NCBI GenBank assembly: GCA_022402565.1
Contig: JAKRSC010000011.1
Coordinates: 124,001 to 188,000, forward strand
Length of the DNA stretch: 64,000 nt
Direction of reading: 5' to 3'
DNA from: Hydrotalea sp.
GTDB lineage: Bacteria > Bacteroidota > Bacteroidia > Chitinophagales > Chitinophagaceae
Shown: positions 54,042 to 62,900 of the stretch, one piece after another
Layout: the number at the start of each line of letters is the position of its first letter
How positions within the stretch are numbered: position 1 is the first letter of the stretch
Notes under the pieces: generated by a model
Database searches by the model: none
What the model was told of the DNA's origin: nothing
What the model saw: only the letters and a program-made list of their open reading frames with translations
Translations under genes and position numbers: made by a program

Positions 54042-56279
54042 TTACATGGTTTCATGGAATGTTCGTGAAATCACTTCTAGTTGATGCGCTCTTGATAAGC
54101 GAATAAAATTAACTGCATAACCAGAAACACGAATAGTGAGCTGAGGATACTTATCTGGATGTTCATATGCATCTAACAAAGTTTCTCTGTTCAATACATT
54201 CACATTCAAATGGTGTCCACCCATGTTGAAGTAGCCATCTAGCAGTTGTGTTAAGTTACGAACCTGCGTCTGTAATTGCGATCCCAAAGATTTTGGCACA
54301 ACACTCATTGTATTTGAAATACCATCTTGTGCCAAGTTATAGTCGATTTTAGTAACTGAATTCAAAGAAGCAATAGCACCATTTCTGTCTCTTCCATGCA
54401 TTGGATTAGCACCAGGTGCAAAAGGTTCACCTGCTCTCCTTCCATCTGGTGTATTACCTGTTACTTTACCATACATGACATTGCTGGTAATGGTTAGTAG
54501 ACTTAAAGTATGCTTTGCATTTTTATAGGTTTTATGACGCTGCAATGCTTGTAAAAAGTACGCTGTTATTTCTTGCGCAATGCTGTCAACTCTGTCGTCG
54601 TCATTGCCGTACAGCGGGTAATTGCCTTCAGTTATAAAATCGGTCATAATGCCTTGTTCATTTCTAACAGGTTTTACTTTTCCGTATTTAATAGCTGACA
54701 ATGAATCTGCGATAATAGAAATACCTGCAGCACCATAAGCAATATCAATACCTGGATCAGTATCAATAAATGCCATTTGTGCTTTTTCATAATAATACCT
54801 GTCGTGCATGTAATGGATGATGTTCATTGTTTTTGCATACACCCTGGCTACTTCATCCATTGCTAAATGAAACCTTTGCATAACAGCATCATAAGAAAGT
54901 GTTTCTTCAGTTAATTCCGGAATGTTCTTTAGAATCAAAGTACCGTCATTTTCCTCTCTGCCACCATTTAAGGCTAACAAAAAGGTCTTCACCAAATTCG
55001 TTCTTGCTCCAAAGAATTGGATCCGTTTTCCAATTTCCTGATGAGAAACACAGCAGGCAATTCCATAATCGTCCGTGCCTCTACAAGCACGCATTAAATC
55101 ATCATTTTCATACTGCAAGCTAGAAGTGTCGATAGAGGCCTTAGCGCAAAATTCTTTAAATCCTTTTGGACTGTCTTTTGACCACAGAACAGTAATGTTA
55201 GGTTCAGGAGATGGTCCAAGGTTATATAAAGTTTGAATAAAACGAAATGCAGTTTTAGTGACTTTCGTGCGACCATCTGCAAGCTGTCCACCCATAGCTT
55301 CAGTTACCCAAGTGGGATCACCAGCAAAAAGATCGTCATAAGCACCTGGACGTAAGTGGCGAACCATTCTAAGCTTCATTACAAAATGATCAATAAATTC
55401 CTGTGCTTCCATTTCTGTAAGAATGCCCAACTCAATATCTCTTTGAATATAGATATCTAAGAATGCTGACACATTTCCAAGCGACATAGCAGCACCATCT
55501 TGTTCTTTTACTGCAGCCAAATAAGCCATGTATACCCATTGAACGGCCTCTTGTGCATTTGTTGCAGGTCGAGTAACATCTAGTCCATACATAGCCGACA
55601 TAACTTCTATGTCTTTCAATGCTTTGATTTGTTCGTTTACTTCTTCACGTAGGCGAATCATATGTTCATTAAGTTCACCTTCAATAGCTAATTTGTCTGT
55701 CTTTTTAGCTTCAATTAAACATGTTGTTCCATAAAGCGCCAATCTTCTATAGTCACCAATGATTCTACCACGAGCATAGTTATCAGGCAATCCCGTTAAA
55801 ACGCCTTTACTTCTGAACAATAAAATCTCTGGGTCATAAGCAGAAAAAACACCGCTATTGTGGTCTTTCGCATATTCAAAAATCTCTTTTACTTGGTGAG
55901 CAAGCTGTTGTCCTTTTTCTTGTACAGCCCCTTCTACCACTCTTACACCTCCAAATGGCTTAATAGCTCTTTTTAAAAGTTGATCTGTTTGAAGACCAAC
56001 AATTTTTTCAAGTTTCTTATTAATGTAACCTGCTGCGTGACTGGTAATAGAAGAAATAGTTGCAGTATCAATAGCTAAGCAACCATTGTTTTCTCTTTCC
56101 TGCTTCATGGCTTCTAAGCAAATTTGCCACAATGCTTTAGTTGCTTCTGTTGGCCCGGACAAAAAACTAGCATCACCTTCATAAGGTGTTATGTTTAGTT
56201 CGATAAAGTTGCGAACATTAATCTCTTTATTCCATGTACCCTCTTTAAAAGGTTTTGTTTTTGAAAAAGTAGCTTGCAT
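54042..56279 (-). CDS. pflB: Formate C-acetyltransferase (pyruvate formate-lyase)
   Basis: The glycyl radical enzyme that splits pyruvate and CoA into acetyl-CoA and formate without oxygen. The 745-residue protein has the active-site pair Cys409-Cys410 (GIACCVSHQ) and the glycyl radical site Gly720 in RVSGYAV. Length is normal. ATG at 56279. Its presence means the organism can ferment or live micro-aerobically. A palindrome and -7 element upstream suggest FNR-type control. Confidence 0.95.
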   Translation of the reverse strand: MQATFSKTKPFKEGTWNKEINVRNFIELNITPYEGDASFLSGPTEATKALWQICLEAMKQERENNGCLAIDTATISSITSHAAGYINKKLEKIVGLQTDQLLKRAIKPFGGVRVVEGAVQEKGQQLAHQVKEIFEYAKDHNSGVFSAYDPEILLFRSKGVLTGLPDNYARGRIIGDYRRLALYGTTCLIEAKKTDKLAIEGELNEHMIRLREEVNEQIKALKDIEVMSAMYGLDVTRPATNAQEAVQWVYMAYLAAVKEQDGAAMSLGNVSAFLDIYIQRDIELGILTEMEAQEFIDHFVMKLRMVRHLRPGAYDDLFAGDPTWVTEAMGGQLADGRTKVTKTAFRFIQTLYNLGPSPEPNITVLWSKDSPKGFKEFCAKASIDTSSLQYENDDLMRACRGTDDYGIACCVSHQEIGKRIQFFGARTNLVKTFLLALNGGREENDGTLILKNIPELTEETLSYDAVMQRFHLAMDEVARVYAKTMNIIHYMHDRYYYEKAQMAFIDTDPGIDIAYGAAGISIIADSLSAIKYGKVKPVRNEQGIMTDFITEGNYPLYGNDDDRVDSIAQEITAYFLQALQRHKTYKNAKHTLSLLTITSNVMYGKVTGNTPDGRRAGEPFAPGANPMHGRDRNGAIASLNSVTKIDYNLAQDGISNTMSVVPKSLGSQLQTQVRNLTQLLDGYFNMGGHHLNVNVLNRETLLDAYEHPDKYPQLTIRVSGYAVNFIRLSRAHQLEVISRTFHETM

Positions 56280-56338
56280 AGTGTGTATTTATAACATTAT
56301 ACTTGGTAAATACTACCATGTATTTTATAACTGCATGG

Positions 56339-56346
56339 CAAAGCTA
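56339..56346 (-). promoter_or_regulatory. -7 element of pflB
   Basis: The minus strand reads TAGCTTTG, matching TAnnTTTG, about 60 bases before the pflB ATG. There is no -33 TTG at the usual distance; an activator site may replace it. Confidence 0.45.
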
Positions 56347-56369
56347 CCTACCATAAAGAAGAGAAAAAA

Positions 56370-56381
56370 TGACCTTTGTCA
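56370..56381. promoter_or_regulatory. FNR/CRP-like inverted repeat upstream of pflB
   Basis: TGAC-CTTT-GTCA has the half-site spacing of FNR boxes (N4). Its centre is 33 bases upstream of the centre of the -7 element, which puts it near -40, the usual place for a class II activator site. Confidence 0.45.
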
Positions 56382-56421
56382 ATGTTTATGTAGAATATCG
56401 GCTGTTTTAAATTGCAACAAA

Positions 56422-56449
56422 AAACCCGAATAGTCGGGTATTCGGGTTT
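56422..56449 (-). terminator. Intrinsic terminator of the ferritin gene
   Basis: AAACCCGAATA (56422-56432) pairs with TATTCGGGTTT (56439-56449); on the minus strand the stem ends in a T run. Confidence 0.8.
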
Positions 56450-56468
56450 CATTATCAGTTGGGTTTCT

Positions 56469-56978
56469 TTATTTGCCGTCTTCAGATCCCCTCATTTGCA
56501 TAATATCTCGGTCGAATAGGTATAACCCACTTTTATCTTCTCCAATAAGTTCTAATTTATCATTCAATAACCTAGCCTGACGCTCTTCTTCCATTTGTTC
56601 GGTTACATACCATTGAAGAAAGTTATGGGTAGCGTAGTCTTTTTCAGCTAAAGCAAGATGAACTAAGTCGTTGATACTTGCACTAACTGTTAATTCGTGT
56701 TTCAAGAACTCTTCAAATACACGTTTAAGGCCTGGAAAAGTAATAATAGGTTGCTCCAAAGCAGGCACTTTTGCAAAGCCTCCTCTTTCATTTATAAATC
56801 GAATGAGTTTAAGCATGTGCACTCGCTCTTCCTCACTCTGGCTATAAAAAAACTCTGTAACCCCGTCTAGTCCAGGTTGTATTTCTGCCCAACTGGCCAT
56901 TGCCAAATATGCTTGTGAACTTTGCGCTTCTAATGCTACTTGGTTGTTGAGCGCTGCTTGCATGGATTGTGATAACAT
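56469..56978 (-). CDS. Non-heme ferritin
   Basis: A 169-residue ferritin (FtnA type) that stores iron as a mineral in a 24-mer shell. The four-helix pattern shows the ferroxidase residues: the first glutamate in LEAQSSQAYLAMASWAE, E-x-x-x in SQSEEERVHMLKLI, and the C-terminal helix QWYVTEQMEEERQARLL. Length is normal. ATG at 56978. It is transcribed away from the TonB receptor gene that follows, and its own terminator lies 20 bases downstream. Confidence 0.92.
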   Translation of the reverse strand: MLSQSMQAALNNQVALEAQSSQAYLAMASWAEIQPGLDGVTEFFYSQSEEERVHMLKLIRFINERGGFAKVPALEQPIITFPGLKRVFEEFLKHELTVSASINDLVHLALAEKDYATHNFLQWYVTEQMEEERQARLLNDKLELIGEDKSGLYLFDRDIMQMRGSEDGK

Positions 56979-57107
56979 AGCTGATAATTTTTAGTAAAGT
57001 TACCAAATTCCAAATGAATGCTTTTACCGATTGCGTAAATCTGTTTCCCGATTTTGATAATAACAATTTTGATAGGCCAGCACCTTTGCGCCCAAATTAG
57101 AAGAATC

Positions 57108-59351
57108 ATGAAGCATAGATTAATGTTAATGGGAAGCTGGATGATATTGGGTTCAGTTTTTGCACAAAAACAAACAGAATTAAACGCAGATACCCTTTCA
57201 GCTAAAGAATACTTGCCCGATGTAACAATTGTCGGAAAAGACAGCAGGAACGATATTCATCAAATGCCAGAGGTAGTTGGAACCCACATATTTGCTGGTA
57301 AGAAAAATACAATGGTTTTGGTGAGTAATGTAAACGGCAATTTGGTCATGAATAATATGCGTCAGGTTATGGCAAAAGTACCTGGTATTCATGTGTGGGA
57401 AAGTGATGGTAGCGGTATTCAAATTGGTATTGCTGCACGAGGATTGAGTCCGAATAGAAGTTGGGATTTCAATGTACGTCAAAATGGATATGATATTGCC
57501 GCAGATCCTTACGGCTATCCTGAAGCGTATTATCATCCTCCTATGCAGGCTGTGCAAAGAATTCAAGTGCTAAAAGGTGCAGGAAGTTTGCAATTCGGTC
57601 CACAGTTTGGTGGAATGGTAAATTATATAGTGAAGAATGGTTCTGATATACAGAAGAAAATGGAAGTGGAATCTCAGCAGACTGTTGGAAGCTTTGGATT
57701 ATTCAACAGTTTTAACGCAGTTGGAGGAAAAACAGAAAAATCTCATTACTACGCTTATTTTGATCATAGAAGTGCAGATGGATGGAGAGAAAATAGTGGT
57801 TATAAAGTGAATACTGGGTTTGTAACATTCTCACACCAAATCAATGATAAGTGGAAAGCAGGTATTGAGTATACATCTTATGCAATGTTGAGTCAACAAC
57901 CGGGTGGATTAACCGATTCTATGTTTCGAATAGATCATCGCCAGAGCTTGAGAGGAAGAAATTGGATGAATATCACTTGGAATACATTGGCTATTACTTC
58001 TACTTATGATTTCAATTCAAATCAAAAGTTAGATTTTAAATTATTTGCAATGGCAGGTGACAGAAATAGTATTGGATTTACACCTGCGCTCAATGTGCTC
58101 GATACTGTTCGTCCGAATACTCTTCAACAAGCTAATCGTTCGGTTGATATAGATCAATATAGAAACTGGGGTGCTGAACTTCGTTATTTACATCATTATG
58201 AAGTGGCCGGTTTGTCAAACACTTTCACAGCTGGATTGCGTTATTTCTATGGACATACACATCGCTTTAGAAATGGCAGAGGTGATACAGGAGCTGGATT
58301 TAACTTAAGAACAGACGGACCTTCACCAACCGACTTAGATTTTATAACCACCAATGTAGCGGCTAGTGTTGAAAACATTTTCCGTATTTCTAAGAAGTTC
58401 ATCATTATACCTGGTTTACGTTGGGAACATATTGGTGCAGAAGTGGGTGGTCGCTTGTCTTTTGCAGCTAATGGAACACCTCAAATGATGAATACAGAAG
58501 TTCGTAACCGTGGCTTTTTGCTTGCCGGAATTGGAGCTGAGTATCATCTAAACCAGCAAGTTGAATTATACGCTAACTATACCCAATCTTATCGCCCTAT
58601 CCATTTTGCGGATTTAGCAGCTAATCCAACAACCGATGTTATTGATCCTAATCTTGCAGATGGTAAAGGATATAATATTGACTTGGGTATTCGTGGTAAG
58701 GTTAAAAACTTTTTGTTCTTCGACATGAGTTTGTACCATTTACAGTACAATAACAGAATTGGAACAATCACACAACTTCGTCCCGATTTTAGCAGCTTTA
58801 ATTTCAGAACAAATATTGGCGCAAGTAGAGCAAGAGGTGTTGAAGCTATTGTTGAAATCAATCCAGTTCAAGCTTTGAGTGGCTCAAAGCGATTTGGTGA
58901 AGTGAGTGTGTTTGTGTCTTATGCATATAATGATGCTAAGTATGAACAACTTCGAGTAGTAACTAGAGGTTCAGCTAATAACTTAGTTGAAACTGATTTG
59001 CGCAATCGTAGGGTGGAAAATGCACCAGAGCATATTCTTCGCGCTGGTATTAATTACTTCTATCGTTCATTAACATTAACCGCACAAGTGAGCCATGTGA
59101 GTGATGTATTTACCGATGCAAACAATACGGTGGTTGCTAATGCTATTGGAACAAATGGATTAATTCCAGCTTATACCATTGGTGATCTTGGACTAACTTG
59201 GAAAATTAATCCTAATTATCAGGTACGCGGAGGTGTAAATAACTTTACTAATGCGGCTTATTTCACTCGTAGAGCAGGAGGGTATCCTGGTCCAGGCTTA
59301 ATGCCAGCAGACGCCAGAAATTGGTACATCACCTTCGGAATAAAATTTTAA
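57108..59351 (+). CDS. TonB-dependent receptor, FecA-like
   Basis: A 747-residue outer-membrane receptor. Signal peptide MKHRLMLMGSWMILGSVFAQ; the plug domain starts at once without a carboxypeptidase-like domain (MRQVMAKVPGIHVWESDGSG, VQRIQVLKGAGSLQFGPQFGG). The barrel follows to the aromatic end WYITFGIKF. The layout and plug sequence recall FecA-type receptors for ferric dicitrate, but the substrate is not proven. The true start is ATG 57108; the frame extends to a TTG at 57054. It lies beside ferritin on the other strand, which supports an iron role. Confidence 0.85.
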   Translation: MKHRLMLMGSWMILGSVFAQKQTELNADTLSAKEYLPDVTIVGKDSRNDIHQMPEVVGTHIFAGKKNTMVLVSNVNGNLVMNNMRQVMAKVPGIHVWESDGSGIQIGIAARGLSPNRSWDFNVRQNGYDIAADPYGYPEAYYHPPMQAVQRIQVLKGAGSLQFGPQFGGMVNYIVKNGSDIQKKMEVESQQTVGSFGLFNSFNAVGGKTEKSHYYAYFDHRSADGWRENSGYKVNTGFVTFSHQINDKWKAGIEYTSYAMLSQQPGGLTDSMFRIDHRQSLRGRNWMNITWNTLAITSTYDFNSNQKLDFKLFAMAGDRNSIGFTPALNVLDTVRPNTLQQANRSVDIDQYRNWGAELRYLHHYEVAGLSNTFTAGLRYFYGHTHRFRNGRGDTGAGFNLRTDGPSPTDLDFITTNVAASVENIFRISKKFIIIPGLRWEHIGAEVGGRLSFAANGTPQMMNTEVRNRGFLLAGIGAEYHLNQQVELYANYTQSYRPIHFADLAANPTTDVIDPNLADGKGYNIDLGIRGKVKNFLFFDMSLYHLQYNNRIGTITQLRPDFSSFNFRTNIGASRARGVEAIVEINPVQALSGSKRFGEVSVFVSYAYNDAKYEQLRVVTRGSANNLVETDLRNRRVENAPEHILRAGINYFYRSLTLTAQVSHVSDVFTDANNTVVANAIGTNGLIPAYTIGDLGLTWKINPNYQVRGGVNNFTNAAYFTRRAGGYPGPGLMPADARNWYITFGIKF

Positions 59352-59366
59352 AAGTTTGTGAAAATA

Positions 59367-59394
59367 GTCCCGCATGTCTGCGGGGCTTTTTTTT
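59367..59394 (+). terminator. Intrinsic terminator of the FecA-like receptor gene
   Basis: GTCCCGCA (59367-59374) pairs with TGCGGGGC (59379-59386), followed by eight T. Confidence 0.85.
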
Positions 59395-59428
59395 GAGGAA
59401 AATTGTCTTTAAGTTTGCCGAAATATAA

Positions 59429-59446
59429 ATTTAGACTAGTCTAAAT
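59429..59446. promoter_or_regulatory. Perfect 18-bp palindrome, metal regulator operator candidate
   Basis: ATTTAGACTAGTCTAAAT is identical to its own reverse complement. It lies 42 bases before the TonB receptor start, a typical repressor position. The length and TTAG/CTAA ends resemble DtxR/MntR-type sites; the binder is not in the window. Confidence 0.6.
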
Positions 59447-59487
59447 AAAATCAATCGGAAGTCCAAAAATTCGTTTATTTTTTAATT

Positions 59488-61875
59488 ATGAAACATTGTT
59501 GCAAAAATGGGGTTATTCTTTTCTTTTTGTCCCTTTTTCTGGGCTATTCATCAGGATTGTTTGGGCAATCAAATACTGTAAAGGGTAAGGTTTATATTCA
59601 AAATCAACCTGTTGAAGGGGCCAGTGTTCGTATACCTGCTCTTCAGTTAAACACCATAACTGCTCAAGATGGCACTTTTCAACTTCAGATTCCAACTCAA
59701 TCATCGCTTCCTATAGCTCTTGAGATTTCTTTTACAGGATATAGAATATGGCGATTCAATATTTCAAATACAAGCACAACCATTGAGGCTAATTTGGAAC
59801 CAGACTTTTTGAATTTAGATGGAGTTGTAGTTACTGGTACAAGAAGTAAGGTGCCAGTTTATAACAGCCCTGTTATTGTGAATACCATCAATAAAAGAAC
59901 TTTCGAAGCAACCCAATCATTAAGCTTGTCTGAAGGCTTGAGTTTTTCACCGGGACTAAGGGTTGAAAACAACTGCCAGAATTGCGGTTTTACTCAGTTA
60001 CGCATGAACGGCTTGAATGGTCCCTATTCTCAGATTCTAATTAACAGTCGCCCTGTGTTTTCTTCTTTAGCAGGTGTGTACGGCTTGGATATGATCCCCG
60101 CTAACATGATTGACAGAATTGAGGTGGTTAGAGGAGGAGGTTCAGTTTTATATGGTGGCAATGCAATTGCTGGAACCGTAAATATTCTTACTAAAGATCC
60201 TTTGGTCAATAGTTTTGAGGTTGGCATTAACCAAGCCTTCACCAATAGGGAAGCATCTGATAGAACTGTACACTTACATGGTACTGCTGTGGATGCTTCC
60301 GCAAATAAGGGAGTTTCATATTATGCCTATCACCGCAACCGCGACTTTTGGGATGCAAATGGAGATGGGTTCTCTGAAATCACAAAATTGCGGAACCAAA
60401 CCTTAGGATTAGATGCATTTTGGAATACTTCAGAAAGAAGTAAATTGAAAGTGGGTTTGTATGCTATGGATGAGTTTAGAAGAGGTGGAAATGGATTTCA
60501 TTTGGCTCCACATCAAACGGATATAACAGAACAAGTAGCACACCAGATTATAGGTACCAATGCATCTTGGGAATCGTATTCAAAAAATCTTCGACACAAA
60601 TATGCCATTTATGCTGCTGGACAATGGATAAGAAGACAAAGCTATTATGGAGGAGGCGGAAGAGTGATACCTCAGGGAGATACTTTAACGGCAGACGATT
60701 TAATAGCGATTAATGCTTATGGAAATTCGAACGATGTTTCTTTAAATAAAGGATTTCAATACACCTATACTAGTAGTGAACGCTGGATGTTGATTGCAGG
60801 AGTAGAGTACCAATGGAACAGGGTTAATGATCAAATGCCAGGTTATAATAGGAGTATAAAACAAACTGTTGGTACTATTGGCTCTTACTTGCAAGTAGAA
60901 TGGAAACCTATTGAAAAATTAACCCTTCTTGCAGGTGGAAGAATGGATAGAATTAATATACTCGGGAACTACGATTTACAAGATGCTAAATTTTTGAACG
61001 ATCGAACCATGAATATGTGGGTGCCTCGTTTATCAGCCATGTACCAGTTGCATACTTATGGAAAATTAAGAGCTTCTTTTGCACAGGGATATCGAGCACC
61101 ACAAGCATTTGATGAAGATCTCCATATTGAAACCGTTGGAGGAGCAGCTCGCTTTATTCAATTAGATCCTTCTCTTCGTCCTGAACGTTCTAACAGTTTC
61201 ACTTTTTCATACAACTACAGTCGATCTAAAGGAAAAAATCAATTGAGTTGGGTTGTAGAAGCTTTTTATACCCGATTGAATAATCCATTCATCTTATCAG
61301 GACAAGAGGAATTACCCAACGGTGTAGCAGTTATAACAAAGAGAAACGGCGAAGGGGCAATCGTTCAAGGAATGAACCTTGAGTTTAATCTTGCTTTGGG
61401 CAAATCTTGGGTTATTCAAACTGGCGCTACTTTGCAGTCGGCTAAGTATGTTGCAGAAGAAGAAATTTGGTCGCCATCAGATCCCACAGATCCTACTCCA
61501 GCAGTGTTTACAACACAAATATTGAGGAATCCACGACAGTATGGGTACTTCACTGTAACCTATCAAGCTGGAAAAAAATGGTCGATATCTAGCTCTGCCT
61601 TATATACTGGTTTAATGATCGTGCCTCATGTTATTGACCCAGATACAGAACAAACAGTTTTAAAAAACACACCTGCATTTTTTGATAAAAATTTGAAGGC
61701 AACTTATCAGTTAGTCAACCAGCCTGGATATCGTTTAGATTTAATGGCAGGTGTTCAAAACTTGTTTCAAAGTTTTCAACGTGATTTTGATACTGGTCCA
61801 TTGCGTGATGCTGGATATGTGTATGGCCCAATGCGTCCAAGAACTGTTTTCATTGGACTTACCATGAAATTATAA
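59488..61875 (+). CDS. TonB-dependent receptor with carboxypeptidase-like domain
   Basis: A 795-residue receptor with a signal peptide ending LFGQ, a carboxypeptidase-like regulatory domain (residues about 28-110), a plug domain and the barrel. The plug contains NNCQNCGFTQLRMNGLNGPYS, a C-x-x-C pair at the ligand-facing side, followed by VVRGGGSVLYGGNAIAGTVNI. Similar CQNCG receptors are usually annotated for ferric siderophores or cobalamin/copper; I cannot choose. The upstream palindrome and the downstream ChaN-like gene (72 bases away) support metal or heme uptake. ATG at 59488. Confidence 0.88.
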   Translation: MKHCCKNGVILFFLSLFLGYSSGLFGQSNTVKGKVYIQNQPVEGASVRIPALQLNTITAQDGTFQLQIPTQSSLPIALEISFTGYRIWRFNISNTSTTIEANLEPDFLNLDGVVVTGTRSKVPVYNSPVIVNTINKRTFEATQSLSLSEGLSFSPGLRVENNCQNCGFTQLRMNGLNGPYSQILINSRPVFSSLAGVYGLDMIPANMIDRIEVVRGGGSVLYGGNAIAGTVNILTKDPLVNSFEVGINQAFTNREASDRTVHLHGTAVDASANKGVSYYAYHRNRDFWDANGDGFSEITKLRNQTLGLDAFWNTSERSKLKVGLYAMDEFRRGGNGFHLAPHQTDITEQVAHQIIGTNASWESYSKNLRHKYAIYAAGQWIRRQSYYGGGGRVIPQGDTLTADDLIAINAYGNSNDVSLNKGFQYTYTSSERWMLIAGVEYQWNRVNDQMPGYNRSIKQTVGTIGSYLQVEWKPIEKLTLLAGGRMDRINILGNYDLQDAKFLNDRTMNMWVPRLSAMYQLHTYGKLRASFAQGYRAPQAFDEDLHIETVGGAARFIQLDPSLRPERSNSFTFSYNYSRSKGKNQLSWVVEAFYTRLNNPFILSGQEELPNGVAVITKRNGEGAIVQGMNLEFNLALGKSWVIQTGATLQSAKYVAEEEIWSPSDPTDPTPAVFTTQILRNPRQYGYFTVTYQAGKKWSISSSALYTGLMIVPHVIDPDTEQTVLKNTPAFFDKNLKATYQLVNQPGYRLDLMAGVQNLFQSFQRDFDTGPLRDAGYVYGPMRPRTVFIGLTMKL

Positions 61876-61946
61876 ATTCTTCAACATAATGTGAGGTATG
61901 AAGAGAAGTGGTAATACTGCTTACCTTTATACCTCATTTTATTTTT

Positions 61947-62810
61947 ATGCGTATAATCGTTCTACTACTTCTTGGCATTTCAATTTCTTTTCTTTCTACT
62001 GCTCAACAATCCCTAGCCTTCAAAGTGTATGATAACAAACTGAAGAAGGAAATCAGTTTACAAGAGTTGGTTAGCTCAATTGATCAAGTACAGGTTTTAT
62101 TTTTTGGGGAAGAGCACAACGATAGTATTGCACATGTATTGCAAGATTCTGTTTTCGCATTAATGTTGTCGAAATATAGTCGAGTTGCACTTTCAATGGA
62201 AATGTTTGAAAGAGATGTACAGCATGTAGTGAATGAATATTTGCAGGGAATGATTACGGAGTCGGTTTTTACAAAAGACGCTCGTGCTTGGCCTAATTAT
62301 GCAAAAGATTATCGTAGGATGATTGAAAGAGCCAAGTTTGTACAAATGCCAGTTCTGGCTGCTAATCCACCTCGTAGGTATGTTAATCTTGTAAGCAGAA
62401 GGGGAGTTGCTTCTTTAGACTCTTTAAGCAAACAAGCGAAACAATATATTGCCCCACTTCCAATTGATACCATTCAACCTGCTTATTTTGAAAAGTTTGT
62501 TGAAATCATGGGTGGACATGCACAACTTAGAAATAGAAATATTTACTACGCACAAAGTGTGTGGGATGCGGGCATGAGTTATACTATTCATGAGTTCATG
62601 AAAAAGAATAAAAAAGATTGGAAAGTCTTACACCTCAATGGCCGATTTCACACCGATTATCAGCTAGGAACTTTTGAGCAGTTGAAGAGAAGAAACAAGT
62701 CTCTTCGAATAGCTAATATCAGCTCATTTGCTGTTGAACAGTTCGATCAAATAAACTGGGAGTCTTATAGCCAATTGGGTGATTTTGTGATAGTTACCAA
62801 GAAGCCTTGA
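61947..62810 (+). CDS. ChaN-like heme-binding family protein
   Basis: A 287-residue exported protein with a signal ending FLSTAQ. The ChaN (Cofac_haem_bdg) signature is FFGEEHNDSIAHVLQ at about residues 50-65, then VALSMEMFERDVQHVVNEYL and DARAWPNYAKDYRRMIERAK. Campylobacter ChaN binds two hemes and is under iron control. Here it stands between two TonB receptors, so heme or iron uptake is likely. No lipobox is visible. The ATG at 61947 is chosen since the GTG at 61908 would place 13 residues before the signal peptide. Confidence 0.85.
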   Translation: MRIIVLLLLGISISFLSTAQQSLAFKVYDNKLKKEISLQELVSSIDQVQVLFFGEEHNDSIAHVLQDSVFALMLSKYSRVALSMEMFERDVQHVVNEYLQGMITESVFTKDARAWPNYAKDYRRMIERAKFVQMPVLAANPPRRYVNLVSRRGVASLDSLSKQAKQYIAPLPIDTIQPAYFEKFVEIMGGHAQLRNRNIYYAQSVWDAGMSYTIHEFMKKNKKDWKVLHLNGRFHTDYQLGTFEQLKRRNKSLRIANISSFAVEQFDQINWESYSQLGDFVIVTKKP

Positions 62811-62900
62811 TTTGTCATTTTTATGTCATTTTGATTTGCAAACAAATCTTATGACAAAAGCATTACAATCGACTGCAGCTTGTAAAGCAATTTTGCAGCG

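Noticed and set aside
62833-62848. Inverted repeat GATTTG-CAAA-CAAATC before the last TonB receptor
   Set aside because: Arms are only six bases in A/T-rich DNA, and no second copy was seen.
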